Positions 8,784 through 17,510 of a DNA stretch of 64,000 nucleotides are shown piece by piece. Below the pieces are notes generated by a model that searched no databases, was not told the origin of the DNA, and was given only the letters and a program-made list of their open reading frames with translations. The stretch spans positions 1-64,000 of the forward strand of contig CAJXUA010000012.1 in the NCBI GenBank assembly GCA_913060695.1. Reading direction: 5' to 3'. This stretch comes from an uncultured Gammaproteobacteria bacterium. GTDB lineage: Bacteria; Pseudomonadota; Gammaproteobacteria; Pseudomonadales; Pseudohongiellaceae. A program made the translations under genes and the position numbers. Numbering within the stretch: the first letter of the stretch is position 1; each line of letters opens with the position of its first letter.

Positions 8784-11066
8784 CTAAACCTTTCTAATCC
8801 CAAAGTACACGCCGCCGATGGCAATGCTTAGAGCTAGCGCGCCGAACGCGAAAACGATATCACCTGGAACCCGCAGCCACACTAAAGTTTCCATCGCGGG
8901 GCTATGGATGAACTCAGCCGAACGGGCAAACCAATAACCGAACTGGCTGACGTTGTAGGTTTGCCAGAGCCCAGCGGGCAATAACGCAAATAATATCATC
9001 ATCGCCAAGCCTATGTTCAAGCTCCAGAACGCCCTATTCATCCAACGATCACTCCATTGAAAGTGTGGCGCCATTCCCTTGAGGCAGAAGAGCATCAACC
9101 CTATCCCTAACATGCCATATACGCCGAACATGGCACCGTGTCCGTGGGCGGCTGTGGTATTCAGACCTTGCATATAGTACAGCGCGATTGGGGTATTTAT
9201 TAGGAAGCCCAACAGGCCTGCCCCCACTACATTCCAGAAGGAAACGGCTGCAAAAAATTTCAACGGCCATTGGTAGATATGCGTCCATTTCGCTTGCTGT
9301 TCGAGTTTCGTATGCTGATAGGCTTCGAACCCAATCACCGCTAATGGCACTACTTCCAAGGCAGACATTACGCCTCCTAGTGCGATCACAGAGATAGGAG
9401 TGCCGCTCCAATATAGATGATGGAAGGTACCCAGTACGCCACCGGTTAAGAAGACAATGGTGGCAAAGAGAACGGAGATAGTGGCGGTAGATGAGCGCAG
9501 CAATCCCATCTTCACGAATAGCAAGGCGATAATCGTAGTGGCAAATACCTCGAATACACCCTCAACCCAAAGATGGACTACCCACCAACGCCAGTACTCC
9601 ATGATGCTGATGTGGGTATGCTCTCCCCAACTTAGGCCAGCGCCATAGAGTAAACCGATGGCTGTCGAAGATAGTGCCAACAAGAAAATGAGGGAGCGAT
9701 TGTTATCGCGGTTGGTGATTTCGGGCCAAAGCGCGCGGAACATCAGTAGCAGCCACACTAGTAGACCTACGAACAAGAATATCTGCCAGAACCTACCAAG
9801 ATCTACGTATTCGTAACCCTGGTGACCGAACCAGAAATTCATCGTTAGATTGCTGAAGAACTGATTGATCCCCAACCACTCCCCAGCAAAAGAGCCCACA
9901 ACAATGATGAGTAGACAGACGTAGAGAAAGTTGACGCCTAGGCGCTGGTACTTTGGCTCATGACCGGAGATGAGGGGCGCAACGTATAAGCCTGTGGCGA
10001 GCCAAGCCGTTGCGATCCAAAACACCGCCAGCTGAGTATGCCAGGTTCTAGTAACACTGTAGGGCAGATATTCTGATAGAGGGAAACCATAGAAATCCTG
10101 CCCCTCAACGGCATAATGCGCCGTAATGGTGCCCAATATAATTTGCAGACCAAACAGCGCAACCACCGTCCAGAAGTACTTAGCGGTGGCGCGCATAGAC
10201 GGCGATTGTACGGCATTACCTAGAAGGTTCACGGCAGCGACACCCCCTTCCGGCGCGAGATTCTGCCGCCAAATATCGTATTGCTGCGCGTAGAACCATA
10301 CTAATGCCGCAATGGCACCGATCAATAAGACTATGCTTAGTAGAGTCCAAATTAGGAGACTCGGGGGCGGCGTATTGTCGACTAGGGGGTCATAAGGCCA
10401 GTTGCTAGTATAGGAGATATTGTCGTCGGGGCGGTTGGTGACTGCGCTCCAACTGGTCCAGTAGACGAAGGAGCTTAAGGCGTGCATATCCTCATCGCTG
10501 AGGGTGACAACTGTGGAGAACGCGTATTGCTCTCGTAACTCACGCGAAGCATCCGAATCGATGGCCTGAAAAATATTGGCATATTGCCTAGCTACCCGTT
10601 CGATGGCTTGTGCGCGTGTTTCACTAATAGTAATGATGCCCGTTGCGCTATCCCACGTGTTCTCACGTATCGCAACTTGCATGCGAGCCTTTTGAGCTTC
10701 TTGCTCGGGTCTATCTAGCGAGGCGAAAGCAACACCATATCGCTCCAGAGATGACAACTCGAGTATCTCCAGCGCTTCCCGGTGCAACCAATCGGCGCTC
10801 CAGTCGGGCGCTAGATAGCTGCCATGCCCCCAGATTGAACCCTTCTGCATGCCACCTAGAGATTGCCACACATTTTGACCGCGTTGGATATTCGCGAGAG
10901 TGAAGATTGAAGAGCCGTTAGTCGATAGAACCTGTGTCGGAAGAGGAGGTGCCTGCTGATATATCTCGCGACCGAAGAACAGCAAGACGGAGACACTGAT
11001 AAGAGTAGAAACTGCGAGAATGCGCCAAAGAGACTTTTTACTGAAAACAGCTTCATAACTTTTCAT
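8784..11066 (-). CDS. norZ: quinol-dependent nitric oxide reductase (qNOR)
   Basis: This inner-membrane heme-copper-superfamily enzyme reduces two NO to N2O using quinol. The 760-residue product has the qNOR-specific N-terminal extension (one membrane helix, then a periplasmic cytochrome-c-like domain without a CxxCH heme site) and about twelve further helices. Putative non-heme iron ligands are H498, E502 (VHLWVEGVFEV) and H549/H550 (GTFHHLYW); a heme ligand is H343 (TRTWHTQ). I choose ATG 11066 because the 18 residues encoded upstream are not typical of the family. It is third in the minus-strand block after nnrS and the broken cupin gene, pointing to NO detoxification or partial denitrification. 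Confidence 0.93.
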   Translation of the reverse strand: MKSYEAVFSKKSLWRILAVSTLISVSVLLFFGREIYQQAPPLPTQVLSTNGSSIFTLANIQRGQNVWQSLGGMQKGSIWGHGSYLAPDWSADWLHREALEILELSSLERYGVAFASLDRPEQEAQKARMQVAIRENTWDSATGIITISETRAQAIERVARQYANIFQAIDSDASRELREQYAFSTVVTLSDEDMHALSSFVYWTSWSAVTNRPDDNISYTSNWPYDPLVDNTPPPSLLIWTLLSIVLLIGAIAALVWFYAQQYDIWRQNLAPEGGVAAVNLLGNAVQSPSMRATAKYFWTVVALFGLQIILGTITAHYAVEGQDFYGFPLSEYLPYSVTRTWHTQLAVFWIATAWLATGLYVAPLISGHEPKYQRLGVNFLYVCLLIIVVGSFAGEWLGINQFFSNLTMNFWFGHQGYEYVDLGRFWQIFLFVGLLVWLLLMFRALWPEITNRDNNRSLIFLLALSSTAIGLLYGAGLSWGEHTHISIMEYWRWWVVHLWVEGVFEVFATTIIALLFVKMGLLRSSTATISVLFATIVFLTGGVLGTFHHLYWSGTPISVIALGGVMSALEVVPLAVIGFEAYQHTKLEQQAKWTHIYQWPLKFFAAVSFWNVVGAGLLGFLINTPIALYYMQGLNTTAAHGHGAMFGVYGMLGIGLMLFCLKGMAPHFQWSDRWMNRAFWSLNIGLAMMILFALLPAGLWQTYNVSQFGYWFARSAEFIHSPAMETLVWLRVPGDIVFAFGALALSIAIGGVYFGIRKV

Positions 11067-11210
11067 ACTTGGTCCGGAAAGGTGAACTTCGAGTTGAAGC
11101 CACTCTATCGCTAGCTTCAAGCTGGGCGCAATCTTGCAGAATCGAATTCGCCTTAAACTTACGAGAGATCAAAGTAAACAAGTCTAAACGGGGATTGCTC
11201 TTGGAATTAC

Positions 11211-11549
11211 TCAGTCATTTGACTCAATAAAGACAATGGTAAGCAAGACGACGGCATCTGTGAGTGCGAGCAGCGAGTGCATCTCATTGGGCAGTAGATA
11301 CAACAATTGCCCAGCACTGAGGGTTTTGCTTGCCCCCATCGCAGTAAACTCGATCGTACCGCTAATACAATGCACAACAATTGGTCCGGCAACCTAATGA
11401 CTCTTGAATTGTTCACCGGCGCGAAAAACGAGACGTGCCAACTCCATATCACGTGTCTTTACTATCGCCTTGGCGTGTTCTTCGGGTAGGTCTTTTGCCC
11501 ATGTATCGAGGTCAACGACCTCTGCAGGTGATGCGTGATGTGTAGCCAT
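11211..11549 (-). pseudogene. cupin-domain gene interrupted by an in-frame TAG
   Basis: From ATG 11549 the frame codes MATHHASPAEVVDLDTWAKD and continues to FKSH, then meets TAG at 11394-11396. The same frame continues without another stop for 60 codons, starting VAGPIVVHCISGTIEFTA and ending at TGA 11211. The two halves read as one roughly 112-residue cupin. In related small cupins the interrupted position is commonly a polar residue, and one C-to-T change would turn CAG (Gln) into TAG. The gene sits between nnrS and norZ, where small cupins are often found. It may be a true pseudogene, a read-through case or a sequencing error. Translation of the first half alone would lack the core of the barrel. 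Confidence 0.8.
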
Positions 11550-11671
11550 GAAAGCGTCCTCGTGAGTCGATTTTTTTATTATTTGCACGTTCAGAATACA
11601 CCGCTGCCTCTATCTTCACAAAACCTCGTCGACGCCGCGGCAATGACTAACTATTGGACCTTACTTTCCAT

Positions 11672-12844
11672 TTAGACTTTAGCTGGGGGGCCCAGGAGGA
11701 TCGGCGCGAAGACATAACCATAGCATAGGAATGCGGCAATCCAAGACAAAGCCGAAAGGCTGATTAGCAACTGCATATCGAGCATACTCGCACCTACCCG
11801 CAGTACCGCCGTGAGGTTCAGCAATAAGATACTGCAGGTCAGCGCAGGATGCGCGACAAGTGCGCGATTGGTGTGCCCCAGAGCCGCTCGACTCGAGACA
11901 CTGACGATCATGCCGGCGATAGCCCCAGTGGTCAGCGCGTGTATCCCTGCAGAGGGCGACACCCACCCGAAACTGGCTAGCGCCATGAGTGCGATACCAA
12001 CGGGAATCCACGCATAGGACAAGTGCAGCATCCATACCAATGGATCGCTCAAGGTGAGATGCCCTAACCAACGCGATAGACGCAAGGCGTGCAGCGCGGC
12101 GGCGATCATGCCCACCGCTAAGGTCACGATTGAGGGAGCGGATAACACTGAGCATAGCGCGAATCCGACAAAGGCGAGTATCGCAAGGAGGTCGATGTAA
12201 TTGAATGCCGCAGGCATGTGGGCTGGAAGTGCTGGTACCTGCTGCGATGCCGACTGTCGTCGCAGCCAATTGCCAGTGAAGGCAGGAATGACTCGGCCAC
12301 CGATGATGGTTACTAACAACACCACCAAGTACATTTGTGCCCACAAAAACGAGCGCTGCAGTGCCGCTTGATGAAGCTCGGCATAGTGCCAGCCAGCATC
12401 TATCAAAAGCATTGCCCCAAGCACAAACAAAAGCTTGTAGTTGCGCCGGTTGCCTGCGCGCAGTATCTCGTTGGCGGCAATCATCAGCAGCAAAGTCCAG
12501 AAGCCGATATCGAAAATGGCGGCAGCTACCGCAGAGTCTAAGGCAAGGCGACCGCCAAGCCACACCGCGCACAATAGCATCAGAGGCCAACCGGAGATTG
12601 CCGGCCTATTGGTCCAGTTAGCAACAGCGGTCAGAAGAAATCCGGCAATCGCAGCGCCGGCAAAACCGTTTAGCATCTCATGCCCGTGCCAATAGACGGG
12701 ATTGCGTTGCCACGCGAACGGCACAACACCACTCCACGTCAGCGACCAGAACAGGACCATGGCTATTGCCTGAACGACCAGCAGTAGAAAAAAGGGCCGG
12801 AATGCATAGCTAAACAACAGGTCAAAACGACTTTCAGTCTTCAT
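11672..12844 (-). CDS. nnrS: NnrS family heme/copper membrane protein
   Basis: This 390-residue polytopic inner-membrane protein has about twelve hydrophobic helices. NnrS proteins contain heme and copper and protect cells against nitric-oxide-derived damage to iron pools. Typical features are YWHGHEMLNGFAGAAIAGFL near the front, DAGWHYAELH in the middle and GGRVIPAFTGNWL after it. The ATG at 12844 has AAGGAGCG six bases upstream. It is the first gene of the nnrS-cupin-norZ block. No convincing FNR/DNR or NsrR operator was found upstream. Confidence 0.92.
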   Translation of the reverse strand: MKTESRFDLLFSYAFRPFFLLLVVQAIAMVLFWSLTWSGVVPFAWQRNPVYWHGHEMLNGFAGAAIAGFLLTAVANWTNRPAISGWPLMLLCAVWLGGRLALDSAVAAAIFDIGFWTLLLMIAANEILRAGNRRNYKLLFVLGAMLLIDAGWHYAELHQAALQRSFLWAQMYLVVLLVTIIGGRVIPAFTGNWLRRQSASQQVPALPAHMPAAFNYIDLLAILAFVGFALCSVLSAPSIVTLAVGMIAAALHALRLSRWLGHLTLSDPLVWMLHLSYAWIPVGIALMALASFGWVSPSAGIHALTTGAIAGMIVSVSSRAALGHTNRALVAHPALTCSILLLNLTAVLRVGASMLDMQLLISLSALSWIAAFLCYGYVFAPILLGPPAKV

Positions 12845-13090
12845 CGATGCGCTCCTTAGTCCTTGCTAACAAGTCCTGAAAGCTATCGGTAGAAATTTCA
12901 GCTATCAACAATTTCTTCGCAAAAGCATTTAGGTTGCAAGCAGACAAGTGTAGCAGTCTTTAGTTGTGTTTGAGCCTCATTCAAGATTCGGACTCTCCAT
13001 TCGACTGGGCGTTTCCCGGCCTCACTCCACAGAACCTCTGACGCCACGACGCTATATCACGTAGAATCGAAACACATCCATTTCGAGACC

Positions 13091-13957
13091 GTGCCCTTAC
13101 CCCTTATGCAAACACTACAAAACTGGACAGCTAGTTTAGATTCCGCCCAACGCTTATTACTTTTACTTGCCGTCGCGATTGCCGCCCACGCACTAGTTAC
13201 CGTAATCAGAAGAGTCTCCTCTTACGCGATAATGCACTCAAGTGAGCGCAATTATCGCAAGACCGTTTCACTGATTAGCTTGTTTTCCAGCTCCTCCATC
13301 TTTTTCATCTACTTTGCAGGAGTCGGGGTTGCTCTCAGCGAGCTAGGTGTGCCGATTGCTGGTTATTTGGCTAGTGCGTCGATTATCGGGCTGGCCGTCG
13401 GTTTCGGTTCGCAGGGCCTAGTGCAGGATGTCGTGTCTGGCCTTACCTCTATTTTCTCCAACATCTACGATATCGGCGATATGGTGGAGATTGGCGGACA
13501 AGTGGGAGTGGTGAAGAATATAGGTTTGCGCTTTCTCGAGATCGAGAACCCCTTGGGCGCGAGAGTGATGGTGCCTAACCGTCTTGTCACAAACGTGATC
13601 AACTACAATCGCGGCTACATCCGTTGCATTGCCGACATCACATTGCCAGAACATGACGATGCGGGGCTGGTCGATAGGCTTACTCTCATCGCCAATGGCG
13701 TGTACGAACAGTTCCCTGGCATCTTGGTCACCAAGCCCACCATAGAAGGTATTAAGCACACTGGAGCTGGGCGCAGTTACTTGCGCATCAAGTTTCGTAT
13801 TTGGCCAGGCCGTGGCGCACCGATAGAGCAATCGTTTCGCCAGGAAGTCGTGCAAGAGGTTAGCAAGATTGATGCTAGCTACAAAGAATGGATGGCCGCG
13901 GTGTATTACGAGGTGGAACTCAAGATCAAACCACCGAAAACAAAAACACCCAAATAG
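13091..13957 (+). CDS. small MscS-family mechanosensitive channel
   Basis: This 288-residue channel relieves osmotic downshock by opening under membrane tension. It has hydrophobic segments near 20-38, 58-80 and 88-115. The last carries the MscS pore helix with its glycine-rich packing (IIGLAVGFGSQGLVQDVVSG), followed by the beta domain (GDMVEIGGQVGVVKNIGLRF) and a cytoplasmic alpha/beta domain. The frame opens with GTG 13091, and ATG 13106 is an alternative start. Neither has a strong ribosome site. The stop is three bases before a repeat that fills the gap to the convergent hydrolase gene. Confidence 0.9.
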   Translation: MPLPLMQTLQNWTASLDSAQRLLLLLAVAIAAHALVTVIRRVSSYAIMHSSERNYRKTVSLISLFSSSSIFFIYFAGVGVALSELGVPIAGYLASASIIGLAVGFGSQGLVQDVVSGLTSIFSNIYDIGDMVEIGGQVGVVKNIGLRFLEIENPLGARVMVPNRLVTNVINYNRGYIRCIADITLPEHDDAGLVDRLTLIANGVYEQFPGILVTKPTIEGIKHTGAGRSYLRIKFRIWPGRGAPIEQSFRQEVVQEVSKIDASYKEWMAAVYYEVELKIKPPKTKTPK

Positions 13958-13960
13958 AAC

Positions 13961-14066
13961 CAAAGGGGTCAGGGTCAAAGGGGGGATCAAAGGGGTCAGA
14001 GTAACTTGATCGTTTTCCGATCAAGTTACTCTGACCCCTTTGATTTTACTCTGACCCCTTTGATCC
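13961..14066. repeat. GGGGTCAGAGTAACTTGA-family inverted repeat, locus 2
   Basis: The main hairpin is a perfect 27-base stem (13986-14012 with 14018-14044) around a five-base loop. Partial extra copies flank it: a left fragment at 13961-13975 and a duplicated right-arm fragment at 14046-14066. The block occupies the whole space between two convergent stop codons (13957 and 14075). It could act as a bidirectional transcription stop, though there is no U-tract. Confidence 0.92.
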
Positions 14067-14074
14067 GAATGGCG

Positions 14075-15268
14075 TTAAAGCGCTTCGTCGAACGCTCGGA
14101 ACACTGCATCGCGGTGGGCGGCATACTCGGCGCCCTGCGCGGTTCTCCAGGCGCTCAGCGCTACTACCACTAAGTTATTCGCCGGGTTGATATAGATTCC
14201 CTGTCCGAAGATTCCACTTGCGCGGTATATCCCATCAGCTTCCAGCCACCAGAGATAACCATACTGTGAGCTGCCCTTGGAAGGCTGGGTAGACTCCTGC
14301 ATCCAGTTCGCTGGCAACACTTCCGTGCCGTCGGCCAAGACACCACCTCCCATCGCGAAGAGCCCCAATCGACCGAAATCGCGTAGTGTCGCATTGATGC
14401 AGCAACCGCCTAGTTCGCCATTGCCTACGCCATGAGTCTGCCAAGTGGCATCGGACTCCATGCCGAATGGTCCCCATATCTTGTGGGTAAGATAGGTGGA
14501 CAGATTATTACCAATGGCCGCCCGCAAGATGGCACCGGCTAGGTTGGTTTCTCCCGTGTTGTAGTTGAACTTCTCGCCGGGTGCCGCTACTCGCTCCTTA
14601 GCGCCTAGAAATTGAAAGAGATCGACTAGGTTGCCAGGAGAGCTCGCTACGTCCGAATTCGGATCGGTGTAGTCCTCGTTCCACTGCACGCCAGAGGCCA
14701 TTTGCAAGACGTTGCGGATGGACACCTGGTCGTAGGCAGAACCCTTCATCTGTGGCAAGTAATCGGTGACCATGTCATCGACACTGCCGATATAACCGTC
14801 TTTGATGGCAGCGCCGGTTAGCATCGACACCACCGATTTCGCCATGGAGAACGACACCCACAAACTATCTTCGTCGTTACCAAGGCCATAGCGTTCCAAC
14901 ACATTTTCACCATCCTTGAGGACAAGCAGCCCGGCGATGTCGTTGTGAATCATGAATTGATCGAGGCTGTACTGCATGCCATCCACTTCATACTGGAAGT
15001 CTGCAAAATTCACAGGGCGGAACGGCAGCTCCAGTGTGTAATCCCCTGCTTCGATTGTGCGCGTAGCGGCCATGGCAGGGATATTGCGGAAGCTGATGAT
15101 CTGCGCATCGCCAGTTCTAGTTAACAAACCTCCCGTGGTGGGCAGATTCGCAAGATCATTAGCGGGGTCGACCCATCGCGCTTGTTGCGCATAAGCCCCT
15201 AATGGCGCAGCTAAGAACATAAGTCCAATCGTCAAGCGTGATGCAATTGTTATTGTATTTTTCGACAT
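14075..15268 (-). CDS. secreted serine hydrolase, beta-lactamase/6-aminohexanoate-dimer-hydrolase-like
   Basis: With the start at ATG 15268 (GGAGG six bases upstream) the 397-residue product has a signal peptide ending GAYAQQ. The catalytic SxxK is S141-M-A-K144 and the Tyr motif is Y236-N-T, followed by a long C-terminal segment with YGYLWW. This pattern fits the class C-like hydrolases that include NylB-type amide hydrolases and esterases. The substrate is not predictable. It is monocistronic, ends in a repeat-filled convergent gap, and is divergent from the diheme peroxidase operon. Confidence 0.87.
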   Translation of the reverse strand: MSKNTITIASRLTIGLMFLAAPLGAYAQQARWVDPANDLANLPTTGGLLTRTGDAQIISFRNIPAMAATRTIEAGDYTLELPFRPVNFADFQYEVDGMQYSLDQFMIHNDIAGLLVLKDGENVLERYGLGNDEDSLWVSFSMAKSVVSMLTGAAIKDGYIGSVDDMVTDYLPQMKGSAYDQVSIRNVLQMASGVQWNEDYTDPNSDVASSPGNLVDLFQFLGAKERVAAPGEKFNYNTGETNLAGAILRAAIGNNLSTYLTHKIWGPFGMESDATWQTHGVGNGELGGCCINATLRDFGRLGLFAMGGGVLADGTEVLPANWMQESTQPSKGSSQYGYLWWLEADGIYRASGIFGQGIYINPANNLVVVALSAWRTAQGAEYAAHRDAVFRAFDEAL

Positions 15269-15503
15269 AGAATCCTCCGTCTTTAGCATGCATTGGACTC
15301 CAATTTCCGAGCAGACTCAATCACCAACACACGCAGCAAGACACAAACATACTTGTTTGATGCTCATCAACGTTACTGGAGAGTGCGACAACATGACGCA
15401 TTGGAAAGCCACACCGGGGCACCCATAAAGAGGATAATGAACTTGTAGATAGACATTTTATGTAAGATTGTTAGGACACCTCAACGAGACTAAGGGAGTG
15501 CAT

Positions 15504-16787
15504 ATGTTCGATGAAAACAGCGCGTCTCAACGCATTCGAGTTCGGCTTACAAGCGCCCTACTCTCTATTGGCCTTCTCGGCAGCATTAGTGCCATGGCTG
15601 AGCCTATGGATGCAGACTACGCAGCCTTCTTGCAGGCGAGAGGCGAGGCGTCTTGGATAAACGCCAATGCCGAGCACCCCTTAGCTAACGAGGCCTTCCG
15701 GCCAATCCCATCACTGGCGCAATATCCCGCAAGTACAGCCAAGCGAGACCTTGGATTCGCTCTGTTCCACGACACCTCACTCTCACGGGATGGCACGGTG
15801 GCGTGTAATAGCTGCCATATGGGCATGATGGGGGGTACCGATGGCATGAGTATGGCAAGGGGCATCGACGGCGAGCGAGGTCCACGCAACACCCCCACCG
15901 TGTTCAACGCGGCGTTCAATTTTAGGCAATTCTGGGATGGCCGCGCGTTCGATCTAGACACTCAGTCTCTCGAACCTATTAGTAATCCCCTCGAGATGGG
16001 ACACGATCTCAATGCTGTCGTCGCTCAACTCAAGGAAGACCCGCGCTACACAGCTATGTTCGAAGAGGCATATACCGATGGGGTAACTGCCGCGAATCTA
16101 GGCAATGCTCTGTCTCAGCACACCAAAGACATGACGCGCTCAGACTCGGCCTTCAACGACTATCTCAACGATGAGAATAAAGCTTTGCCGGAACAGGCAG
16201 TGCGGGGCAAGTCTCGCTTTAATGCGCTGGGCTGCGTCGCCTGTCATAACGGCATTAATATTGGCGGCAACTCCTATCAGCCCATCGCCAGCTCCTTTAC
16301 CACAGCGCTGCAATACGCCCTGCCAGGCGAGGAAGGCTTAGCGGCACGAAGCGGGCGCGAAGAGGACCGCTTAGTGTTCAAAGTGCCTCAACTGCACAAT
16401 GTCGCGATGACTGCGCCCTATTACCACGACGGCAGTGTGCCTACTTTGAAAGACACGATTCGCAGAATGGGGGCACAGCAGACAGGCCGAATTATCAGCG
16501 ATCAAGATGTAGAAGATATCAACGCCTTTCTCGGCAGCCTAAGCAGTGCCTTCTTCAACGGCATGAACATGCACAATATGACGAACGATGAACTGCAGAG
16601 CGCCGTGCGCGGGCAGATGCCAGACGCCATGGGCAAAGGCCACATGATGCAGGGGCAAGACCATGCGCAGCACATGCAACATATGCAAAACATGAATCAC
16701 TCCGCAGGACAGGGCATGCATCACGCGCCAGCCTCCACAAGTACCGAAGCTAGCCCTGAACCAGCCCATCAACATGGAGAACATTGA
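15504..16787 (+). CDS. diheme cytochrome c peroxidase/MauG-like protein with His/Met-rich tail
   Basis: This is an exported diheme protein: a signal peptide (ending SISAMAEP), a first heme site C101-x-x-C-H105 (CNSCH), a second at C244-x-x-C-H248 (CVACH), and the CCP/MauG core. It probably reduces hydrogen peroxide, or oxidises a partner, in the periplasm. The start is ATG 15504 with GGGAG five bases upstream. The odd part is residues 353-427, a low-complexity tail full of Met and His (HMMQ, HAQHMQHMQNMNH, HQHGEH) that looks like a metal, probably copper, sink. A gene for an unknown secreted protein follows after three bases. Confidence 0.88.
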   Translation: MFDENSASQRIRVRLTSALLSIGLLGSISAMAEPMDADYAAFLQARGEASWINANAEHPLANEAFRPIPSLAQYPASTAKRDLGFALFHDTSLSRDGTVACNSCHMGMMGGTDGMSMARGIDGERGPRNTPTVFNAAFNFRQFWDGRAFDLDTQSLEPISNPLEMGHDLNAVVAQLKEDPRYTAMFEEAYTDGVTAANLGNALSQHTKDMTRSDSAFNDYLNDENKALPEQAVRGKSRFNALGCVACHNGINIGGNSYQPIASSFTTALQYALPGEEGLAARSGREEDRLVFKVPQLHNVAMTAPYYHDGSVPTLKDTIRRMGAQQTGRIISDQDVEDINAFLGSLSSAFFNGMNMHNMTNDELQSAVRGQMPDAMGKGHMMQGQDHAQHMQHMQNMNHSAGQGMHHAPASTSTEASPEPAHQHGEH

Positions 16788-16790
16788 GAG

Positions 16791-17510
16791 ATGAAAAAGC
16801 AATTAGTTATGAAAGGCTGTGATCGTCCCTTTTTAGTTGGTTTGATGCTGTTAGGCTTGGCATTGCCATGTGTCGGCAACGCACAGATTAACGACGCACA
16901 TCACGAAGACTACCAAGCAGCACTGAATGTCGTGGCACAGGGCGAGTCGCGAATTGCACAGGCCATGATGCAGGTACAATCGGGTCAGGTGGCGCATTAT
17001 GATTTTTTGCAGAATGAGCACATCGAGTTAATACGACACTCCCGGGCGCTCGCATGGCCGCCCGGCAGTATCGATGCAAACAAAAAAGATGAACTACGTA
17101 AGAATGCGATAGCCCTACTGGGCTCTGCGGAGTCTCTAGAGTGGGTTATTTCCGATTATTTGCGGGCCATTGCACAGGTGCGTAGTGCCACGAGTAATAC
17201 GCTTGATATTGCGGAGCAAGCAGAACAACAGGCTACGGGTGCACTCAAGGCTGACTTCGAATCACTGCAAGTCGCAACACTGATGTTTATGGCCTCTGCC
17301 TACAAAGAGGAATGGACGCCACTGACACAGGCATTCGACAAGGTGCTCGGCGCGGACATCACAGAACAGACGCGCAGAGAACTTGAATTCCAAAGAGAGA
17401 AGCTAGCAGCTTTCACACCTCTACTCCAAGTACACATGAAAGCATTGCAAGATTCGGATGTAGACGTCCGCGCGGCTAGCCTTCAAGCCTCATACGAAGC
17501 AGCGATCTAG
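16791..17510 (+). CDS. secreted helical protein of unknown function, partner of the diheme peroxidase
   Basis: I do not recognise the family. The 239-residue product has a signal peptide (hydrophobic FLVGLMLLGLALPCVGNAQ) and an almost entirely helical, Glu/Gln/Ala-rich mature part with several His near its front (DAHHEDYQ). It starts three bases after the peroxidase stop and is surely co-transcribed with it, so a role as partner or electron-transfer/assembly factor is a reasonable guess. Its TAG stop is interlaced with that of the convergent TonB receptor through a shared CTAG. Confidence 0.7.
   Translation: MKKQLVMKGCDRPFLVGLMLLGLALPCVGNAQINDAHHEDYQAALNVVAQGESRIAQAMMQVQSGQVAHYDFLQNEHIELIRHSRALAWPPGSIDANKKDELRKNAIALLGSAESLEWVISDYLRAIAQVRSATSNTLDIAEQAEQQATGALKADFESLQVATLMFMASAYKEEWTPLTQAFDKVLGADITEQTRRELEFQREKLAAFTPLLQVHMKALQDSDVDVRAASLQASYEAAI

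Noticed and set aside
11679-12590. A 303-codon open frame on the minus strand inside nnrS in another frame.
   Set aside because: It is a shadow of the real membrane-protein gene, with Arg/Ser/Cys-rich nonsense composition and no ribosome site.
12901-12960. NsrR-like site (AAAAGCATTTAGGTTGCAAG) upstream of nnrS.
   Set aside because: The two halves are not reverse complements and the match to the NsrR consensus is poor. No FNR/DNR TTGAT-N4-ATCAA site was found either.
13961-14066. CRISPR-like array from repeated CAAAGGGGTCAG units.
   Set aside because: Units are inverted, irregularly spaced and without unique spacers. They form one hairpin with satellites.
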